This document shows, piece after piece, positions 47,572 through 55,200 of a stretch of 63,064 nucleotides of DNA. Each line of letters starts with the position of its first letter. Within the stretch, counting starts at the first letter, position 1. The notes under the pieces were generated by a model that worked only from the letters and a program-made list of their open reading frames with translations, ran no database searches and was not told the DNA's origin. The position numbers and the translations under genes are program-made. The DNA is taken from positions 1 to 63,064 of the forward strand of contig CAJTMC010000022.1 in NCBI GenBank assembly GCA_910577115.1, written 5' to 3'. This stretch comes from an uncultured Lachnospiraceae bacterium. GTDB taxonomy: Bacteria; Bacillota; Clostridia; Lachnospirales; Lachnospiraceae.

Positions 47572-49356
47572 TTATAAAAGCTGCTTCGCCTTTAGAATAG
47601 TTCGTGTAATGGCGCCTGCCGACAGGCTGTCCGCGTGGTCATTTCCCTGAATATTTGTCGCAAAAAACCAAGTGTTATTGTCTGTTTCCACATAGCCAAT
47701 GAACCAACCGTTGGCATTTTTTCCATTGACAATACCGGTTCCCGTTTTTCCATATAAAACAGAATTCTCAGAGGCGGAAAGCTTTAGGGAAGCCTTGACA
47801 GCCTCTACATTGTGCGTGTCATATTGGAATTCATTGGTGTAAAGCTTTCTTAACAGCTCCACCTGTTCTACGGCGGAAATTTTGAGGGAGGATTCCAGCC
47901 AAAATTCAGACACGCCGCCGGACAGGTCATGATTTCCGTAATCGATCGTTTTGTAGAATTTCTTTAAGGCTTCAAAGTCCGCTGTTTGATCCAGTGCTTG
48001 AAAATACCAGTTTACGGAATTTTGCATGGCAGACGCTAAAGTCTGATCCTGATTCCACGCAGAAAACGGATAGGCTTGTCCGTTCCATGTTAGGGTTGAA
48101 GCGCTTGGACGAATCAATTGGTTTTCCAGCGCAAATAATGCACTGTATATTTTGTATGTCGAATTTGGCGACAAGCGTTTGGCCGCAAGCGTTTCGTTGT
48201 ATATATCCCATGTGTCAGCATTGGAATCATATAAAACAAAACAGCCTTCATAATCCGCAAAAAACTCCGACAAATCGTCCGTATGGATCACTGCATCTTT
48301 GGGAAGGGAAGCGCTTGTATTCGATGCAAAAACCGGAATGTATGCGGTGGATTCAAGTATCAGAACAAGCAGGACTGCAAAGATAAGACGCTCTTTCCTT
48401 TTGTGCTGTTTTGTTTGGGGCTTGTAAGAGGCGATATTCAATATTCTTTTTCTGATTTGCTTTGTGCTTCCGCCAATTCCGGCTGCAAGCGAAATCGGAG
48501 ATTGCGGTATTTGCTGTGCAAAATTGAGCAGCGTGTTCCCGTAATCAATATAATCGCTGGTATCCAGCATTTGCAAAACAAAAGTATCACAGGCAACTTC
48601 GCGGTCGGTGCGGGCTTGCGCTAAAGCATATCTGACAATGGGGTTAAACCAATAGACAATGGCAGCAATATTCATCAGACAGTTTACGAAAGCATCTTTA
48701 TGCTTATAGTGCTGCAATTCGTGTAAAAGGATATACCGGATGTCGCTCTCTTCAAAATCCGAAATCAGATAAATCGGGAGATAGATACGGGGACGGAACA
48801 TTCCAACCATGACCGGTGAGCGCAAAAATGCAGTGCTATAGATAGGAATTGTTCGTTGAAGCTGCATCTCTGTCATGCACTTTTGGTAAAGCAACTTCAC
48901 CTCGGGATTTTGAAGTGGAAGAGCAGATTGTTCTAAATGGTGCAGACGTATTTTTGATTGTATCATAAATAGAATCATTACCGGCATTCCTGCCACCCAT
49001 AACACGAAAGGAAGATAAGCGGCAAAGGGAGCGGAATCCCTTGTGACGGAAATACCAAAGTCTTTTATCCGGTCAGCAGCAGAGAGCTGATTGGGAACGG
49101 GAAACGAAACTGCCGCATCGTTTTTTGGCATAAGCATTGCCTGCATGGAATGAAGCCAATGCATGATTTGTGAGAGTCCTGCCGGACGAACGGATAAAAA
49201 GGGCAGTGACAAGATAATCGGCAATAAAAACCAAATACGGTACTGGCAGCAGCCAGATAAATGCTTTCCCAATATTTTTTTTGCAAGCAAAATAAAGCCA
49301 ATCATCATACTGATCAAAAGATTGCAGAATAAAAAGTGTACGCTGAAAGAAATCAT
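47572..49356 (-). CDS. blaR1: BlaR1-family beta-lactam sensor
   Basis: The 594-residue membrane protein has four N-terminal spans with a cytoplasmic M56 metalloprotease domain containing LLHELQHYKHKD (HExxH-type zinc site) and VACDTFVLQML. A last membrane span precedes a class D-like penicillin-binding domain with STYK (S-x-x-K, within SPNSTYKIYSALFAL) and KTGTG. Acylation of the STYK serine by a beta-lactam signals the protease to remove the BlaI repressor. It lies 11 nt after blaI in the same operon. Target genes include blaI-blaR1 and probably the lipoprotein at 42673. No beta-lactamase gene is adjacent. Confidence 0.93.
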   Translation of the reverse strand: MISFSVHFLFCNLLISMMIGFILLAKKILGKHLSGCCQYRIWFLLPIILSLPFLSVRPAGLSQIMHWLHSMQAMLMPKNDAAVSFPVPNQLSAADRIKDFGISVTRDSAPFAAYLPFVLWVAGMPVMILFMIQSKIRLHHLEQSALPLQNPEVKLLYQKCMTEMQLQRTIPIYSTAFLRSPVMVGMFRPRIYLPIYLISDFEESDIRYILLHELQHYKHKDAFVNCLMNIAAIVYWFNPIVRYALAQARTDREVACDTFVLQMLDTSDYIDYGNTLLNFAQQIPQSPISLAAGIGGSTKQIRKRILNIASYKPQTKQHKRKERLIFAVLLVLILESTAYIPVFASNTSASLPKDAVIHTDDLSEFFADYEGCFVLYDSNADTWDIYNETLAAKRLSPNSTYKIYSALFALENQLIRPSASTLTWNGQAYPFSAWNQDQTLASAMQNSVNWYFQALDQTADFEALKKFYKTIDYGNHDLSGGVSEFWLESSLKISAVEQVELLRKLYTNEFQYDTHNVEAVKASLKLSASENSVLYGKTGTGIVNGKNANGWFIGYVETDNNTWFFATNIQGNDHADSLSAGAITRTILKAKQLL

Positions 49357-49367
49357 GGCAAATACTC

Positions 49368-49742
49368 CTACTGTGATTTTTGTTCAAGAAGGCTGCGCAG
49401 GTCATTTCGTTCTGCGTCGGACAACTTGTCATTTTCGAGATAGGCAGACAGCATCGCCGAAATATTTCCGTTAAAATATTTTTTCAAAAAAGTATTACTT
49501 TCCTGACGGATATATTCCCGTTCTTCCACCAATGGCGTGTAGACGAACATACGGCTCTCTTTTTCATAAGCGATTGCTTTTTTTGTTACCAGACGTTTTA
49601 TTAAGGTCTGAATTGTTTTGGGACTCCATGAGGTAGTTTGGACTAACTTATCAACGATTTCATTTGTACTAATCGGTGCATTGTTCCATATAATCCGCAT
49701 GACTTCAAATTCTGCTTCCGATATTTGTGGGAGTGGCTTCAT
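49368..49742 (-). CDS. blaI: BlaI/MecI-family repressor
   Basis: The 124-residue winged-helix repressor begins PQISEAEFEVMRIIWNNAPISTNEI, the standard MecI/BlaI helix-turn-helix, followed by TTSWSPKTIQTLIKRLVTKK. The C-terminal half is the helical dimer domain. It binds TACA-n2-TGTA dyads. One lies in its own promoter at 49766 and three lie before the lipoprotein gene at 42673. BlaR1 inactivates it when beta-lactams are present. GATCGGAGGAAT precedes the ATG. Confidence 0.94.
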   Translation of the reverse strand: MKPLPQISEAEFEVMRIIWNNAPISTNEIVDKLVQTTSWSPKTIQTLIKRLVTKKAIAYEKESRMFVYTPLVEEREYIRQESNTFLKKYFNGNISAMLSAYLENDKLSDAERNDLRSLLEQKSQ

Positions 49743-49765
49743 GTTATTCCTCCGATCTTAAAGTA

Positions 49766-49777
49766 TTACATTTGTAA
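49766..49777. promoter_or_regulatory. BlaI operator of the blaI-blaR1 promoter
   Basis: Read on the minus strand the site is TTACAAATGTAA, identical to the third operator before the lipoprotein gene. It lies just downstream of the -10 box. Confidence 0.85.
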
Positions 49778-49784
49778 TAAGGAT

Positions 49785-49813
49785 ATTGTAGTATGAATGA
49801 GAAAGGTTGTCAA
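49785..49813 (-). promoter_or_regulatory. blaI-blaR1 promoter
   Basis: On the minus strand TTGACA (49808-49813) and TACAAT (49785-49790) are 17 bp apart, 43 nt upstream of the blaI start codon. Confidence 0.8.
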
Positions 49814-49939
49814 TGAATAGACAGCAGTTACAATGTCTGATTTCAAATCAGATGTATAAATTTTCCTTTTTTGCCCATATTGATAAGAGATGATAAAACA
49901 TATCAGAAGGATACTGTGAAAGGGGCATGGAGAATTTTT

Positions 49940-50554
49940 ATGAAGCGTTTTCCGAAGCATATTGGTATTATTCCGGACGGCAACAGACGTTGGGCGAAAG
50001 GAAACGGATTGAAGAAAGAAGAAGGATATGCATATGGGTTAGATCCGGGTTTAAAACTGCTTCGGGCGGCACAAAAACATGGGGTACAGGAACTGACCTA
50101 CTATGGATTTACGGTAGATAACTGTAAGCGTCCGAAAGAGCAGGTGGCTGCTTTTTCAAAAGCCTGTATTGAGGCTGTTAAAATGATTGAACGGGAAAAC
50201 GCAGAGCTGTATGTAATCGGCAACACCAATTCTTCCTGCTTTCCGAAAGAATTGCTTCCGTATACAAACCGCAGGCGTCAGCCGGTTTATGAAAAAGGAA
50301 TCATGAGAGTAAATTTTTTGGTCAATTACGGCTGGGAATGGGATATGAAAAACGGCTGGGCGTCCGGTGAAATACCGAGAATTGACATGGTAATCCGCTG
50401 GGGCGGAATGTGCCGCTTATCCGGTTTTTTGCCTATTCAGACGGTTTATTCCGATTTTTATATTGTCAAAGAGCTATGGCCGGATTTTCAGGAAAAACAA
50501 TTCACGGATGCACTGCAATGGTATCAGGAACAGGATATTACTTTAGGGGGATAA
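49940..50554 (+). CDS. UppS-like cis-prenyltransferase, divergent
   Basis: The 204-residue protein is related to undecaprenyl diphosphate synthases, which elongate farnesyl diphosphate with isopentenyl units. The diphosphate-binding motif reads HIGIIPDGNRRWAKGNG (residues 7-23), with Pro where most have Met. The C-terminal motif RWGGMCRLSGFLPIQTVYSD replaces the usual R-x-GG-x-RxSNFL-x2-QxxYxE, so Gly stands for the Asn and Asp for the Glu. The protein is about 40 residues shorter than UppS. It is probably a secondary prenyltransferase with altered chain length or acceptor. The start at 49940 follows ATGGAGA. Confidence 0.8.
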   Translation: MKRFPKHIGIIPDGNRRWAKGNGLKKEEGYAYGLDPGLKLLRAAQKHGVQELTYYGFTVDNCKRPKEQVAAFSKACIEAVKMIERENAELYVIGNTNSSCFPKELLPYTNRRRQPVYEKGIMRVNFLVNYGWEWDMKNGWASGEIPRIDMVIRWGGMCRLSGFLPIQTVYSDFYIVKELWPDFQEKQFTDALQWYQEQDITLGG

Positions 50555-50598
50555 AGAGATTGTACAAGTTGTGCAGCACATCTTTTATATTTATAAGC

Positions 50599-50627
50599 TT
50601 GACAAAGGAATGATATTGGAATATAAT
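50599..50627 (+). promoter_or_regulatory. tetR promoter
   Basis: TTGACA (50599-50604) and TATAAT (50622-50627) are separated by 17 bp. The operator-like dyad begins inside the -10 box. Confidence 0.85.
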
Positions 50628-50646
50628 TGAACAATAATTCAATATT
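50625..50646. promoter_or_regulatory. TetR-type operator at its own promoter
   Basis: TTGAA-CAATAA-TTCAA with flanking AAT/ATT is the same dyad, read on the other strand, as the one before the MATE gene at 51253. It overlaps the -10 box and the start of transcription. Confidence 0.7.
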
Positions 50647-50659
50647 AGAGTGTGATAAA

Positions 50660-51229
50660 ATGGCACAGGTATTAAAAGATGAGATTAGAGAAAGTATATT
50701 AAAGGCAGCGTTGCAGGAATTTTATGAAAAAGGGTATCAGTCGGCGGCGATGCGCAATATTGCGGCGAACGCCAAAATTCCAACCGGACTGATTTACTCT
50801 TATTACAAGAATAAAGAAGCGCTTTTTGATGCCGTGCTTCGTCCCGTGATTTATGATTGGGAACGCGTGCTGACGGCGGGGGGCGAAAATAAGGGCAAAC
50901 ACGCTAACAGCGCAATTTACGGACTTAGTAAGGCAGAAACTGACTGTATCTTTCATTTGTTTGACCACCGGCAGGAATTTATCATCTTGATAGATAAAAG
51001 TGCAGGTACAAAATATGAGAACGAGAAGGAACGCTTTATTAAGGATATCGAGGAACATTTGATCAAGCATCGAAACGATGAGATGGATGATATTGTTTTT
51101 ATACATATTATTGCAAACAATTTCGTCGATGGGCTGATGCAGCTGATGTACCATTACAAGGGAAAGGAATGGGCGGTTATGATACTGCAAAAATTATCAA
51201 AAATGTATTTGTCGGGAATTGGTCTTTAG
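50660..51229 (+). CDS. TetR-family regulator
   Basis: The 189-residue protein has a typical TetR N-terminal DNA-binding domain (ILKAALQEFYEKGYQSAAM followed by RNIAANAKIPTGLIYSYYKNKEALF). Its C-terminal ligand domain is helical and ends near YKGKEWAVMILQKLSKMYL. The ATG at 50660 fits the promoter, although the ribosome binding site is weak. A related dyad lies in its own promoter and in front of the MATE gene downstream, so it probably represses both and responds to a substrate of the pump. Confidence 0.9.
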   Translation: MAQVLKDEIRESILKAALQEFYEKGYQSAAMRNIAANAKIPTGLIYSYYKNKEALFDAVLRPVIYDWERVLTAGGENKGKHANSAIYGLSKAETDCIFHLFDHRQEFIILIDKSAGTKYENEKERFIKDIEEHLIKHRNDEMDDIVFIHIIANNFVDGLMQLMYHYKGKEWAVMILQKLSKMYLSGIGL

Positions 51230-51245
51230 ACCAGTTCCTTTTTTT
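51215..51245 (+). terminator. terminator overlapping the tetR stop codon
   Basis: GGAATTGGTCT (51215-51225) pairs with AGACCAGTTCC (51228-51238) and runs into seven T. The stop codon lies in the 2-nt loop and the 3' arm. Confidence 0.85.
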
Positions 51246-51252
51246 AATGAAC

Positions 51253-51276
51253 AATATTGAATTTTTGTTCAATATT
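51253..51276. promoter_or_regulatory. TetR-type operator before the MATE gene
   Basis: AATATTGAA-TTTTTG-TTCAATATT is a perfect 9-bp inverted repeat with a 6-bp centre. It matches the dyad at 50625-50646 almost throughout. Confidence 0.75.
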
Positions 51277-51364
51277 ATAGGTGGAAATTTATTCAGATAT
51301 TATACGGCGCAGACGTTTTGACCTGTACCGATAATATAAATATTTACATTAGGAGGTCATTCAA

Positions 51365-52750
51365 ATGGCAGAAAAATCAAATCGTATCTATTTATTGGAG
51401 GAAGCAGACGTTGCTTCTTCCCTACTCAAATTAGGCAGTCCGACAATGGTTGGCATGCTGATTTCCGCATTGTACAACGCGATTGACGCATACTTTGTAG
51501 GCGGATTGGGAATGAGCCAAATGGGAGCGGTATCCGTGGTGTTTCCAATCGTGCAAATCATTATCGGCTTGGGTATGATGTTTGGAGCGGGAGCCTCGTC
51601 GTACATATCCCGGCTGCTCGGAAAGGGCGATTATGAACAAGCGGATAAAACGGCTTCTACCGCGCTTTTTTCGGGACTTCTTGCAGGTATGGTAATCATT
51701 GCGGGCATCATGGTGTTTCTTGAACCTGTACTGCTTGCATTAGGCGCGACCGAAACAATTTTACCATACGCTAGCGCCTATGCAAAAATCTATGTGACAG
51801 GTTCCGTCATCAATGTTTTTACCGTCATGATGAATAATCTGCTTACCGCGCAGGGCGCCACAAAATTTACAATGCTTGCAATGCTTACCGGCAGTATTGC
51901 AAACGTGATTTTAGACCCGATCCTGATTTACGGTATGGACTTCGGCATAGAAGGCGCAGCAATCGCAACGGTGCTCTCGTTGTGTATCAATATGGCGCTT
52001 TACATTGGGTATATCGCAAAGAAGAAAGGGGTATTAAGATTTTCTGTAAAAAAAATAACACTTTCAAAGACCATTTATGCGGAAATTTTGAAAATCGGTA
52101 TTCCGGTACTTTTGTTCCAACTCCTTGCAAGCGCGGCGCTGGGAAGCATTAACACCGCATCAAAGCCTTACGGCGATTACGCAGTGGCAGCTATGGGCGC
52201 TGTTACCCGTATTATGACGGTTGTAACCTATGTTGTGTTCGGTTTTTTGAAAGGCTTTCAGCCGTTTGCGGGATACAACTATGGCGCAAAAAAATTTGAC
52301 AGATTAAAAAAGTCTATTTCGCTTTGCATGATTTGGTCAACGGTATTCTGCGTCGGTGCAGCTATCATACTTGTCGTATTTGCAAATCCGATTGTATCCC
52401 TCTTTGGAACAGATGCGCAAATGACTGAATTAGCGGCAAAGGCGCTTCGGTTGAATGCCGTACTGTTTCTGACATTTGGTTTCCAAATGGTATATGCGTC
52501 ACTTTACCTTGCCATTGGGAAAAGTCTGGTCGGAAGTATCCTCAGCCTAAGCAGGCAGGGCATCTTCTTTTTCCCGTTGATTTTCGTGCTGCCCCGCCTG
52601 TTTCATTTAACCGGCGTGATTTGGGTTCAGCCTATGGCAGATTTATTGACAACCGTTCTTACGCTCCTCTTTGCGCTTCGGATAAACCACACGTTATCAA
52701 TAGCGGTTGCAGGGAAGTTTTTGGTTCCTATTGACAAAAGCATCGAATGA
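51365..52750 (+). CDS. MATE-family efflux transporter (MepA-like)
   Basis: The 461-residue membrane protein has twelve predicted spans in two halves. The N-terminal LGSPTMVGMLISALYNAIDA and the YFVGGLGMSQMGAVSVVFP stretch are those of MepA/NorM-type multidrug exporters. TTAGGAGGTC precedes the ATG. The TetR gene upstream and its operator at 51253 form a drug-responsive pair analogous to other TetR-MATE modules. It is only distantly related to the other MATE protein at 10868. The substrate is unknown. Confidence 0.9.
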   Translation: MAEKSNRIYLLEEADVASSLLKLGSPTMVGMLISALYNAIDAYFVGGLGMSQMGAVSVVFPIVQIIIGLGMMFGAGASSYISRLLGKGDYEQADKTASTALFSGLLAGMVIIAGIMVFLEPVLLALGATETILPYASAYAKIYVTGSVINVFTVMMNNLLTAQGATKFTMLAMLTGSIANVILDPILIYGMDFGIEGAAIATVLSLCINMALYIGYIAKKKGVLRFSVKKITLSKTIYAEILKIGIPVLLFQLLASAALGSINTASKPYGDYAVAAMGAVTRIMTVVTYVVFGFLKGFQPFAGYNYGAKKFDRLKKSISLCMIWSTVFCVGAAIILVVFANPIVSLFGTDAQMTELAAKALRLNAVLFLTFGFQMVYASLYLAIGKSLVGSILSLSRQGIFFFPLIFVLPRLFHLTGVIWVQPMADLLTTVLTLLFALRINHTLSIAVAGKFLVPIDKSIE

Positions 52751-53100
52751 AAGGTATATTAAAAATAAGTTAGATATGGCTAACCAAAAATGAGCAAAAG
52801 GGTGAGAATGACGGGTATAGCGTCTATCGACAAACATAAGGTAAAAGGATATACTCAAAATGGAATTAGCGGCTATTTTCATGTAGATAGCCGCATTTCT
52901 TTAAGGACAGCGTTAGTCGTGACTAATGTTGCTAAATGTATACAAAGAGTAACAACAAGGAGCATGTTGCCTAATTATGAGATGTGAATTAAATGATGCG
53001 GATGGAATGTCAAAAAGGAAGTTTTGCTTTATTATACAAGTTCTTGAATAGAATAGTGGGATTTTTAGGTAACTTATGCTACAATAATATATTATAGGTA
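52751..53100 (+). other. intergenic region without a convincing gene
   Basis: A 65-codon frame at 52790-52987 lacks a ribosome binding site and crosses the hairpin at 52869-52894, so I do not call it. The dyad TTAGTC-gt-GACTAA near 52907-52920 is a possible operator. The region ends where the duplicated Nudix fragment begins. Confidence 0.5.
52869..52900 (+). terminator. possible terminator after the MATE gene
   Basis: GCGGCTAT (52869-52876) pairs with ATAGCCGC (52887-52894) across a 10-nt loop, followed by ATTTCTTT. The stem is short but GC-rich. Confidence 0.55.
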
Positions 53101-53261
53101 AGGTATTGTGGTTAGATATTGAGGAAGCATTATCAAGAGAAGATGTTGCGGAGCTTACAAAAACTTTAATTACGAGTGCAGTTTCGAAAAAGGGCGGATT
53201 AAGTAATAAAGAATATGCGGGAAATAAAAAACATGCACCATATTCTTTATATTGTGTGTAG
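53101..53261 (+). pseudogene. 3' fragment of a Nudix gene (duplicate of 12712-12872)
   Basis: The stretch encodes the last 53 residues of the Nudix protein at 12402 and its stop codon, with about 20 substitutions over 197 bp including the flank. The Nudix box is absent and there is no start, so it is not a functional hydrolase gene. Homology continues to 53297 and stops at the ribosome binding site of the next gene. Confidence 0.85.
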
Positions 53262-53310
53262 TTGGGAAATTTATATTATGACAAAAATTTAACAAGGTGG
53301 TGTGATAATT

Positions 53311-54132
53311 TTGAAGTTAAAAATTGTTGGCAGTGGCGGTATGTCAATTATTCCAAGTTCATTCTGTAAATGTAAAATCTGTGAAGAGGCAAGGCAAAAA
53401 GGCGGAAGATATGAGCGATTAGGACCAAGTCTGTATATTGACGATATCAAAATGCTGATAGACACACCCGAAGATATAGCGGTAGCCTGTAACAGGCAAA
53501 ACATATCAGAGGTAAAACATCTTTCTATTTCGCACAGAGATCCAGATCATGTTAAGGGGCTCCGAATTGTCGAAAAAATAGGTTATGACTTTATCACGGA
53601 GAAGAGCACTCCTATTGATTTTTATGCGCTTGCGGAAGTCGTTGAAGATATCAACCAAATGAATTGTGACTGCCTAAAGTATTATGAAGATGTTCTTGGC
53701 TGCATATCGGTCCATGAAACATCGCACATAGAGATTGGTTCTATAGAAATTGATTTGATTAACAACAATCCAAGCAGAAATATTACGTTCTATGTGATGA
53801 AAGAGCATGAAAAAAAGGCTATATACGCCTGCTGTAATCCGAAACCGTTTACGCATAATGATTTGTATTATGACGCGGACCTTTTAATCATTAGTTTGGT
53901 TTCTGATGATGGTATCTTAAATGACGGAACGCAACTGAAGGATGCACCGTTCAAAGACGAAATATTTACTTTAGATGAGTTGGTTCAAATCAAAAACGAT
54001 TATCGAATCAAAAAGATTATTATTACACATATTGATGAAATATGGGGAAAATCATATGGATATTACAGTGCTTTAGAAAAGAAATTGGACAATATTTTCT
54101 TTGCCTATGATGGTATGGAAATAATCGTCTAA
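53311..54132 (+). CDS. MBL-fold metallohydrolase
   Basis: The 273-residue protein belongs to the metallo-beta-lactamase fold, PhnP/phosphodiesterase side. The zinc motif reads SISHRDPDHVKGLRI (about 73-87), an H-x-D-x-D-H variant in which Arg-Asp replaces the usual x-H. ITHIDEIWG near residue 246 supplies a late His/Asp pair. The N-terminal CKCKICEEARQKG (Cys pairs near residues 20-26) could bind an extra zinc, as in PhnP. The start is TTG 53311, 10 nt after AAGGTGG, at the junction of the duplicated Nudix fragment; GTG 53302 is too close to that site. Substrate unknown, probably a phosphodiester. Confidence 0.8.
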   Translation: MKLKIVGSGGMSIIPSSFCKCKICEEARQKGGRYERLGPSLYIDDIKMLIDTPEDIAVACNRQNISEVKHLSISHRDPDHVKGLRIVEKIGYDFITEKSTPIDFYALAEVVEDINQMNCDCLKYYEDVLGCISVHETSHIEIGSIEIDLINNNPSRNITFYVMKEHEKKAIYACCNPKPFTHNDLYYDADLLIISLVSDDGILNDGTQLKDAPFKDEIFTLDELVQIKNDYRIKKIIITHIDEIWGKSYGYYSALEKKLDNIFFAYDGMEIIV

Positions 54133-54194
54133 AACCCCGATCGTGGTATGGCATTTGCGATTCTGTATTGCGGGCATGGAAATAATCGTCTAAA
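54115..54194 (+). repeat. 19-bp direct repeat at the end of the MBL gene
   Basis: ATGGAAATAATCGTCTAAA, which includes the last codons and stop of the MBL gene, is repeated exactly at 54176-54194, 61 bp away. This marks a small duplication or a past recombination event between the two genes. Confidence 0.8.
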
Positions 54195-54215
54195 GCATCA
54201 AAAAGAAGGTGAAGC

Positions 54216-54737
54216 ATGTATTTGATATCGGCATATTTTGATCAAAAGGCGGAGAAGATCATGGAACGCTGCATATATCAGATTGCAGAAAAAACTGGCA
54301 ATTCGTTTATGACGGACAATCATGTGCCGCCGCATCTGACCATATCGTCTGTTGAGGCAAGGAGCAAAGCTGTGCTGCTTTCCCATGTAGAGAATCTGCG
54401 GGGGCAGTTATCGCATGGCACGGTTCGTTTTGTGTCAGTGGGAGCGCTGTTTCCGTATGTGATGTACATGACGCCAGTGCTGAATGCATATTTGCAGGAA
54501 TTGTCGCAGAAGATTTATGATACTGTCAGTGGTATTCCTGAGGGGCGCATCAGCAAATTTTATCGGCCAATGCAATGGTTACCGCATCTTACTTTGGGAA
54601 AGACGCTTACAAAGGAGCAGATGCGGATTGCATTTGAGGTTATGCAGGAGCGCTTTGCGCCGTTTGACGCGACTGTTATCAAGCTTGGGCTTGCGAAGAC
54701 GAATCCGCATGAGGATTTGTGGATGTTGGAATTATAG
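54216..54737 (+). CDS. 2H phosphoesterase (2'-5' RNA ligase family)
   Basis: The 173-residue protein has the two H-x-T motifs of the 2H superfamily: PPHLTISSVE (about residues 38-47) and WLPHLTLGKT (about 121-130). Members open 2',3'-cyclic phosphates or act as 2'-5' RNA ligase-like enzymes. The N-terminal MYLISAYFDQKAEKIM is usual. AAGAAGGTGAAG lies before the ATG. KptA, which also acts on RNA 2'-phosphates, is 12 kb away, and no direct link is visible. Catalytic residues look intact. Confidence 0.85.
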   Translation: MYLISAYFDQKAEKIMERCIYQIAEKTGNSFMTDNHVPPHLTISSVEARSKAVLLSHVENLRGQLSHGTVRFVSVGALFPYVMYMTPVLNAYLQELSQKIYDTVSGIPEGRISKFYRPMQWLPHLTLGKTLTKEQMRIAFEVMQERFAPFDATVIKLGLAKTNPHEDLWMLEL

Positions 54738-54756
54738 GTTAGGGAGAAGTGTAGGG

Positions 54757-54973
54757 ATGAGATTGTTTGGAAAAAAGTCTGAACAGAAAACATATTATAA
54801 GGACAACCAAAAACCTGTTTTAAGGTGCAGTATTTGTACCGGAGAGCAGGTGGCAGGTTTTCAGGATATTCATACAGGAGGCTTTGAGGAAGTAATGTTG
54901 ATTCAAAATACCGCCGACCTTGCGGTTTATAAGCCGATATGGAATTACGGAGGAAATCACAAAGATTTATTAA
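54757..54973 (+). pseudogene. small conserved zinc-ribbon-like protein gene with frameshift
   Basis: The first 54 codons (MRLFGKKSEQKTYYKDNQKP, then SICTGEQVAGF and FEEVMLIQNTADL) match a family of about 70-residue Firmicute proteins often mislabelled aspartate dehydrogenase. From about 54922 the family ending is found in the next frame, RFISRYGITEEITKIY, stopping at 54971-54973. In the current frame translation would run on to 55080 with unrelated sequence. A single inserted base, or a two-base deletion, near 54920 explains this. It may be a true pseudogene or a sequencing error. Confidence 0.7.
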
Positions 54974-55045
54974 GCCTAAAACATATAGTGACAATAATCC
55001 ATATAAATTCAAATTTGCGTAGAATGATAAAATTAGAATTTGTAG

Positions 55046-55074
55046 TTGCATCTACAGACGTTGTGTGGTATACT
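55046..55074 (+). promoter_or_regulatory. rpsO promoter
   Basis: TTGCAT (55046-55051) and TATACT (55069-55074) are separated by 17 bp. The leader to rpsO is about 120 nt. Confidence 0.75.
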
Positions 55075-55084
55075 GTCTGAGTGT

Positions 55085-55190
55085 GTTATAGAAAGCACAT
55101 GGTAAAAACAGGTAAGAGCAGCCGATGCTCAGCGCAGGGACGCTCCAGCCCCGGGCTTGGTATCCGGCGGTTACAGAAATGATTATTGGA
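55085..55190 (+). promoter_or_regulatory. structured rpsO leader, probable S15 autoregulatory RNA
   Basis: The leader contains several small stems: GAGC...GCTC (55114-55128 region), AGCG...CGCT just after, and CCAGCC...GGCTTGG near 55144-55159. These lie between the promoter and AGGAGGATT. S15 represses its own mRNA through multi-helix leaders in several bacterial groups. That this leader does so is inferred from position and structure. Confidence 0.5.
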
Positions 55191-55200
55191 GGATTGAAAA

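Noticed and set aside
52790..52987. 65-codon ORF after the MATE gene
   Set aside because: It has no ribosome binding site, crosses a terminator-like hairpin and shows no recognisable protein features.
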